Source: Allopontixanthobacter sp041741895 (lineage in GTDB: Bacteria; Pseudomonadota; Alphaproteobacteria; Sphingomonadales; Sphingomonadaceae). From it: 64,000 nt of DNA. The position numbers and the translations under genes were made by a program. Location of the stretch: assembly GCA_041741895.1 (NCBI GenBank), contig JBGSJO010000118.1, forward strand, positions 10,935 to 74,934. The letters run 5' to 3'. Shown one piece after another: positions 59,066 through 64,000 of this stretch (position 1 is the first letter of the stretch; each line of letters starts with the position of its first letter). The notes beneath the pieces were generated by a model. It saw nothing but the letters and a program-made list of their open reading frames with translations, ran no database searches and had not been told where the DNA came from.

Positions 59066-61758
59066 CAGAATTGTGTTCCTACGTTAAATGAGAATTTCTT
59101 GGTGTCATCACCTTCCACTGTTCTCAGCGCACGGGTGAAATCTATCCGGAACGGACCAAAAGGCGAATTCCAGTTGACCCCGATACCCACAACCACACGC
59201 GGGCTGGCCGAATTGCCCAGGAATACTTCCTGGAAAGGCGGCGCGTTGAACGCGATGATTGGGGCGTAATCGGTACCCATTCCGTCATTCGGGGATGTGG
59301 TGGCTGTAGCTGGCGTAGTGGTCGTAGCGGGGATCAGATACAGCAATTCACCGTCTGCATTCCGGTCCTGGATGGAAATGCCATCCGGGAATGGGCTCTG
59401 GATCAATTGCGGCGATTTGACATTGAACAAGGCACCAACATCGACATAGATCGACGGGCGCAAGCCCAATTCGCGGGCACCGGAACCCAGCGGAATTTCC
59501 AACTCGGCGCGGCCAAGGTAATAGGTATTCCCGCCAATCGCATCATCACTTAGATAAGTTTCCGGATCGGTAAGTGGCACCCCATCGGTATCAAACTGAC
59601 GGCGGATAACACGCGGGCCAACGCCGCGAATGTCAAATCCGCGCATCTGCGGTTCACCCAAGAAGAAACGATCGGTCAGCAAAACGTCGTCCACGCCTTC
59701 GCCTTCGCGATCCTTCAAGCCCTTTATGTAGCCACCTTCGCCGGTGAAAGAGAGGATGAAGCCATTGAATACATTATAATATTGCGCCGCCTTGGCGCGC
59801 ACACGAACGTAGCGAACGGAACCGCCAAGACCAGCGAATTCCACCCCGACGGAGGCAGCTCGACCACGGGTCGGGCGAAACCGGCTGTCGGTGGCATCAT
59901 ACGCCAGCGTGGCACCCAGAATGGAACTGGCCCGGTTGCCGATCGCGTCACACAGGAACCGCCCGGCCCGCAGGGGTTCGCACGTCGCGACCCCGTCGCC
60001 GTCGAGATCGAGAAAGAAAGTGCGCTCGTCCAGCGTCACCTGATCGTAATTGAACGTATAACTGCCGATCAAGGACATGAATTCCGTCAACGCAACGCCA
60101 GCCCGCAGCGAACCACCGGTCGTCGATTGCGAGAATGTGGTATCGCGATTCCTCGATGAAAGATTACTGAAACTATTGAAATCGCGCCGATACAGGTCGA
60201 TTCCGGCCGATATGTTACGATCGAACAGATAGGGTTCGGAAAAACTGAGGTTGAAGGACCGCGAGAAGCGTGAATAGTTTACACTGGCACCGACCGTCTG
60301 GCCGCGCCCACGAAAGTTGCGCTGCCGGATCGATCCGGACAGAATGAAGCTTTCGATGGAGGAAAAGCCCGCCGAAAGCTGCAATTCCCCGGTTGGCTGT
60401 TCCTCTACATTCGCTTCCAGAATGATCCGGTCGGGCGCGCTGCCGGGTTTTTGTTCAACTTCGAAGTTTTCCTGGAAAAATCCGAGCGACTTGATCCGGT
60501 TGGTCGTCCGTTTGACATGCAGCGAGTTGAATGCGTCACCTTCCGCAAGCCGGAATTCACGGCGCAAAACCTTGTCCTGGGTCAGCGTGTTGCCATTTAC
60601 ATCCAGCCGCTCGATATAGACGCGCGGCGCTTCGCGCAGGACATAGGTAATGCCCATCGTCAGGTCATCCTGGCTCCGGTCGAAATTGGGCTGGACCTCG
60701 GCAAATGCGTATCCGAATGTCCCGGCCAGCTCGCTGAGCTGCTCGACCGTGTCCTCCACCGATTTCGCATTATACCATTCGCCCGTCTTCATGCGAAGAT
60801 TCTCGGTCATCCGTTCACTGTCGAAATCACGTAATTCGCTTTCGACCTTCACATCACCGAATTTGTAACGTTCGCCCTCTTCCACCACATAGGTGATGAT
60901 GAAATCGCGTTTGTCGGGGGTGAGCTCGGCAACTGCAGAAACGACGCGGAAATCGGCGTAGCCTTCGGTCAGGTAGAACTGCCGCAGCTTCTGTTGGTCG
61001 AACGCCAGGCGGTCGGGATCGTAGCTGGTGTTGGAACTGAGGAAGCTGGTCAGCCGTGCCTGCTTGGTGACCATTTCACTGCGCAGATCGCCGTCGGAAA
61101 ACTTCTCGTTACCGATAATGTTGATCTGGCGGACCTTGGATTTGGGCCCTTCGGATATCTCGAACACGATATCGACGCGGTTCTGACTCAGCTCGACCAT
61201 CTTGGGTTCGACAGTGGCAGCAAAGCGCCCTTGCCGCTTGTACAGTTCGATGATCCGCGCAACATCGGCACGAACCTTGGAACGGGTGAAAATCTGGCGT
61301 GCGGTCAGCTTGATTTCAGGAACGATCTTGTCGTCCTTGATCCGCTTGTTGCCTTCCAGAATAATCCGGTTGACCACCGGGTTTTCGGTCACATTGATCA
61401 CGACATTGCCGTTATCGTTGCGGACGCTGAAATTTGAAAACAGCTCGGTCGCGGCCAGATCTTTCAGCGCCTGATCGGCGTCTGCCTGGGTATAGGGTTC
61501 ACCCACCCGCAGGCGGATATAGCTGAGGATCGTTGGCGCCTCGAGCCGCTGGGAACCGACGACCGTGATCGTCTGGATTATATCCTGCTGCGGCACCACT
61601 GGCTGCAAGGCGGGGCGCGGCGCCGGTTGGGGGGTGAGCTGGGCCGCCGGCGCGGTATCCTGTGCGGAAACCGACACCGGCATGCCTGCCAGAATAGTTC
61701 CGCCAAGCAATGCCAGCGCGAGGCGCGAGGCAGGTTTCAAATGTTGTTCGCCTGCCAT
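59065..61758 (-). CDS. bamA: Outer-membrane assembly factor BamA
   Basis: About 897 residues: signal peptide (MAGEQHLKPASRLALALLGG to VSAQ), a Pro-rich linker, five POTRA domains (the first beginning TITVVGSQRLEAPTILSY), and a C-terminal 16-strand barrel with GGSVRYVRV-type strands, the conserved RGF loop (MRGFDIRGVGPR), and a terminal Phe (KKFSFNVGTQF). ATG 61758 has GGA at good spacing; ATG 61773 is the next choice. It inserts beta-barrel proteins into the outer membrane. Confidence 0.95.
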   Translation of the reverse strand: MAGEQHLKPASRLALALLGGTILAGMPVSVSAQDTAPAAQLTPQPAPRPALQPVVPQQDIIQTITVVGSQRLEAPTILSYIRLRVGEPYTQADADQALKDLAATELFSNFSVRNDNGNVVINVTENPVVNRIILEGNKRIKDDKIVPEIKLTARQIFTRSKVRADVARIIELYKRQGRFAATVEPKMVELSQNRVDIVFEISEGPKSKVRQINIIGNEKFSDGDLRSEMVTKQARLTSFLSSNTSYDPDRLAFDQQKLRQFYLTEGYADFRVVSAVAELTPDKRDFIITYVVEEGERYKFGDVKVESELRDFDSERMTENLRMKTGEWYNAKSVEDTVEQLSELAGTFGYAFAEVQPNFDRSQDDLTMGITYVLREAPRVYIERLDVNGNTLTQDKVLRREFRLAEGDAFNSLHVKRTTNRIKSLGFFQENFEVEQKPGSAPDRIILEANVEEQPTGELQLSAGFSSIESFILSGSIRQRNFRGRGQTVGASVNYSRFSRSFNLSFSEPYLFDRNISAGIDLYRRDFNSFSNLSSRNRDTTFSQSTTGGSLRAGVALTEFMSLIGSYTFNYDQVTLDERTFFLDLDGDGVATCEPLRAGRFLCDAIGNRASSILGATLAYDATDSRFRPTRGRAASVGVEFAGLGGSVRYVRVRAKAAQYYNVFNGFILSFTGEGGYIKGLKDREGEGVDDVLLTDRFFLGEPQMRGFDIRGVGPRVIRRQFDTDGVPLTDPETYLSDDAIGGNTYYLGRAELEIPLGSGARELGLRPSIYVDVGALFNVKSPQLIQSPFPDGISIQDRNADGELLYLIPATTTTPATATTSPNDGMGTDYAPIIAFNAPPFQEVFLGNSASPRVVVGIGVNWNSPFGPFRIDFTRALRTVEGDDTKKFSFNVGTQF

Positions 61759-61947
61759 TGTTCGTCCATTCATCGACGCGGGTATCCCGTCCAAATTACA
61801 AATTACCAGTGCATCTGCCAGACCGGCCACACGGACCGAGGCGGCGGAAACAAGTTTGCCGCCCTCTGCCCGATGCCGCGCGCCCAATCAAGCAGTGCGA
61901 CGCGCCATCCCCCGCCCAAATACTTCCATCCCCCGCGAATACCTCGC

Positions 61948-63066
61948 CTAGCTGCCAAAAATCGGCAGAGAGATGACGTCATTCGCCGTGACGAACACCA
62001 TCAACATCAGCACCAGAGCCATTCCGACACGAAATGCCAGCTCCTGTCCGCGCGGGCCTATAGGCTTCCTGCGCACAGCCTCTGCCGCATAAAAAGCCAG
62101 ATGACCGCCATCGAGAGCCGGGATTGGCAGCAGGTTAATGAATGCCAAGTTAATTGAGATCAACGCAACGAAACCAATGAATGGCAATATCCCGAGGGAT
62201 AGCTGCTCTCCCGAATATTTCGCGATCTTGATCGGACCGCCCAGTTCCTTCACTGACCGTTCTCCCGACAGGATCTGGCCCAGGCCGTTCACCATCATCA
62301 CCGTGGTTTTCCAGCATTCGCCAGCGGCATAGCCGATCGACTCCAACGGCCCAAGCCGGACGAATTCACCGTCCGACGGGGCAACTCCGATCTGGCCGAC
62401 CCGGCCTTCGTTGCCGAACTGGTCCGCCCGCACCACACTGGCCGCGGTGATCGGGATGGTGAGGCTGCTTCCTTCCCGCTGGACAGTCAGCACTAGCTCA
62501 CGCCCGGGATAGGGCAGGACTTCATCCACAATATCATAGAAATCCGTCACCGGCTTGCCGTTCAGTTCCGTGATCCGGTCACCAATTTTCAATCCGGCGT
62601 CGCGGGCAACCGACTGCTCGGCAAATCCGCCCACGACCGGCGCGATTACCGGTTTTCCGTAAGCCATTGCAAAGGCGGCGTAAATTGCAATGGCCACGAG
62701 AATATTGGTGGCGGGCCCGGCAAAGACGATCAGCGCACGCTTCCACAAGTCTGCCTTGTGGAAACTGCCGTCGAATTCTTCATCGGGGGTCGCGGCAACT
62801 GCGTTCTGATCGGGCATGCTGGCCGGGTTCATATCGCCTTTGAACTGTACGTACCCGCCCAGCGGCAGGGCGGATAATTTCCACCGCGTGCCGCGCTTGT
62901 CGGTAAAACCAGCCAATTCGTTGCCGAAACCGACCGAAAATGCGTCCGCCTTAACCCCGAAAAACCGGCCGACCAGATAATGGCCAAATTCATGAATGGT
63001 GACCAATGGGCCAAGCAGCAGCAGGAAGCCGATCAGATACATCCAGAAAGGGGGCGATTCGAACAC
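61948..63066 (-). CDS. rseP: Site-2 protease RseP
   Basis: 372-residue intramembrane zinc metalloprotease. It has the zinc motif TIHEFGHYLVGR near the N-terminus, a central PDZ domain (ARDAGLKIGDRITELNGKPV), and the C-terminal LLPIPALDGGHLAF with the third ligand Asp. A GTG start at 63066 follows two bases after the dxr stop. It cleaves membrane anti-sigma factors in known systems. Confidence 0.95.
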   Translation of the reverse strand: MFESPPFWMYLIGFLLLLGPLVTIHEFGHYLVGRFFGVKADAFSVGFGNELAGFTDKRGTRWKLSALPLGGYVQFKGDMNPASMPDQNAVAATPDEEFDGSFHKADLWKRALIVFAGPATNILVAIAIYAAFAMAYGKPVIAPVVGGFAEQSVARDAGLKIGDRITELNGKPVTDFYDIVDEVLPYPGRELVLTVQREGSSLTIPITAASVVRADQFGNEGRVGQIGVAPSDGEFVRLGPLESIGYAAGECWKTTVMMVNGLGQILSGERSVKELGGPIKIAKYSGEQLSLGILPFIGFVALISINLAFINLLPIPALDGGHLAFYAAEAVRRKPIGPRGQELAFRVGMALVLMLMVFVTANDVISLPIFGS

Positions 63067-64000
63067 TTAGCAGGACTCCAAAAGTTCAGATGCTTGGCGG
63101 CGGGCCTGCCCGTCCACGGCCAGCACATCCTCAAGGGTGGCCGGCGCAGGCGGGATTGCTTGGTTTAGGGCTTGATCGACCAGTACAGCGATCTTTGTGA
63201 ACCCTATCTTACCAGCCAGGAATGCAGCGACTGCAATTTCATTGGCCGCATTCAGCACAGCCGGGGCCGCCCCGCCCGCATTCACTGCATCGCGGGCCAG
63301 CCTGGTTGCTGGAAACAAGTGTTCGTCCGGCGCGAAGAAACTCAATTCACCAATCCCCGCCAGATCCAGCGGTTCGCACGGTGTTTCCATGCGTTTCGGC
63401 CAGGCGAGGCAGGATGCGATCGGGACGCGCATGTCGGACGGGCCGAGCTGCGCCAAAGTCGATCCGTCACGATATTCCACCATCGAATGAATCACGCTTT
63501 GCGGGTGAACCACGATCCGCAACCGGTTCAACCCCACCGGGAACAGATGATGTGCTTCGATGAATTCGAGGCCCTTGTTCATCATGGTCGCGGAATCGAC
63601 GCTGATCTTTGCGCCCATGTCCCAATTGGGATGCGCCACCGCTTGCCGGGGGGTCGCAGCGGCCAGTTGGTCCGCATTCCACGTCCGGAACGGACCGCCG
63701 CTGGCAGTCAGGGTGATCCAGCGCACCTCTGCAATGTCATTGCCCTGCAGGCACTGGAAAATCGCATTGTGCTCCGAATCTACCGGCAACAGGGTCGCTC
63801 CGTTACGAGCGACCGCCGCCGTCATGACATCCCCGGCGGAAACCAGCGCTTCCTTGTTGGCCAGCGCAATGGTGCCGCCCGCTTCAATTGCCGCCATCGT
63901 GGGCGCAAGCCCTGCGCAGCCGACGATGGCTGCAATGGTCAGGTCCACCGGGCGCTCCGCCGCTTCGCACAGCGAGGCGACGCCGCCTGCCGCCTCGACC
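63067..64000 (-). CDS. dxr: 1-deoxy-D-xylulose 5-phosphate reductoisomerase, N-terminus outside window
   Basis: NADPH enzyme of the non-mevalonate isoprenoid pathway. The visible 310 residues include TIALANKEALVSAGDVM, the substrate-binding LPVDSEHNAIFQCLQG with its metal/substrate residues, TASGGPFR, and HPNWDMGAKISVDSATMMNK, with the C-terminal helical domain complete. The gene continues beyond position 64000. Confidence 0.96.
   Translation of the reverse strand, partial: VEAAGGVASLCEAAERPVDLTIAAIVGCAGLAPTMAAIEAGGTIALANKEALVSAGDVMTAAVARNGATLLPVDSEHNAIFQCLQGNDIAEVRWITLTASGGPFRTWNADQLAAATPRQAVAHPNWDMGAKISVDSATMMNKGLEFIEAHHLFPVGLNRLRIVVHPQSVIHSMVEYRDGSTLAQLGPSDMRVPIASCLAWPKRMETPCEPLDLAGIGELSFFAPDEHLFPATRLARDAVNAGGAAPAVLNAANEIAVAAFLAGKIGFTKIAVLVDQALNQAIPPAPATLEDVLAVDGQARRQASELLESC

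Noticed and set aside
1..64000. CRISPR array, rRNA genes, prophage or transposase genes
   Set aside because: No regularly spaced repeats, rRNA-like stretches, phage structural genes or transposase motifs were seen on either strand.

Overview
The window looks like chromosome from an alphaproteobacterium of the order Sphingomonadales, most likely Erythrobacteraceae (Erythrobacter/Altererythrobacter group). The reasons are the near-full-length similarity of one protein to the blue-light LOV-HTH regulator EL222 of Erythrobacter litoralis, an alphaproteobacterial 5-aminolevulinate synthase, a skp-fabZ junction with no lpxD (sphingomonads generally make glycosphingolipids instead of LPS), a TonB receptor beside a TPR-sulfotransferase, and short palindromic repeats whose spurious translations contain QRKLGS. 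The DNA is GC-rich (about 60% by eye, not counted). Most genes are housekeeping and tightly packed, with many 1-4 base stop/start overlaps.

Layout. 1-10.3 kb: gor (cut by the window edge) and pgi; the coupled set lepB-rnc-era; then topA with a coupled small HTH-like gene, plsY and a dprA broken by two frameshifts. Two 81-bp nested-palindrome repeats lie at 1342 and 5582. 10.3-13.5 kb: murI, hemA and the LOV-HTH regulator, followed by a strong terminator that may end a small RNA. 13.4-18.8 kb: polyamine genes (ornithine decarboxylase, carboxy(nor)spermidine decarboxylase, a macro-domain protein, carboxy(nor)spermidine synthase) and a divergent serine/threonine dehydratase. 18.8-21.6 kb: two tandem MAPEG proteins, trxB and a tyrosine phosphatase. 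21.8-29.7 kb: accessory catabolic or uptake region with a TetR regulator divergent from a Rieske oxygenase and FAD oxidoreductase, then a TonB receptor and a TPR-sulfotransferase.

29.8-32.1 kb: a 2.1-kb segment bounded by a 45-bp direct repeat of the tRNA-Met 3' half. It carries two divergent L,D-transpeptidase genes and no visible integrase. 32.1-37.3 kb: a LigT-like gene, mltG, fabF, acpP and aspS. 37.4-44.3 kb: rnd-oxyR, pgsA, an LplT-like transporter, a small membrane protein, an EVE-domain protein and a GGDEF-EAL protein. 44.4-50 kb: dapF-mtaB-ftsY-yciB and kup. 50-56.1 kb: cytochrome c maturation operon ccmCDEFGHI and a leucine-dehydrogenase-like gene. 56.1-57.8 kb: tRNA-His, a prolyl-4-hydroxylase-like gene, a DksA/TraR-like gene and rpmE. 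57.8-64 kb: the envelope operon dxr-rseP-bamA-skp-fabZ, cut by the window end.

The signals most worth follow-up are the LOV-HTH gene next to hemA with a possible light-controlled RNA directly downstream, the mini-island at tRNA-Met, the macro-domain gene inside the polyamine operon, and the doubly frameshifted dprA. All family assignments come from reading motifs; no database search was run.
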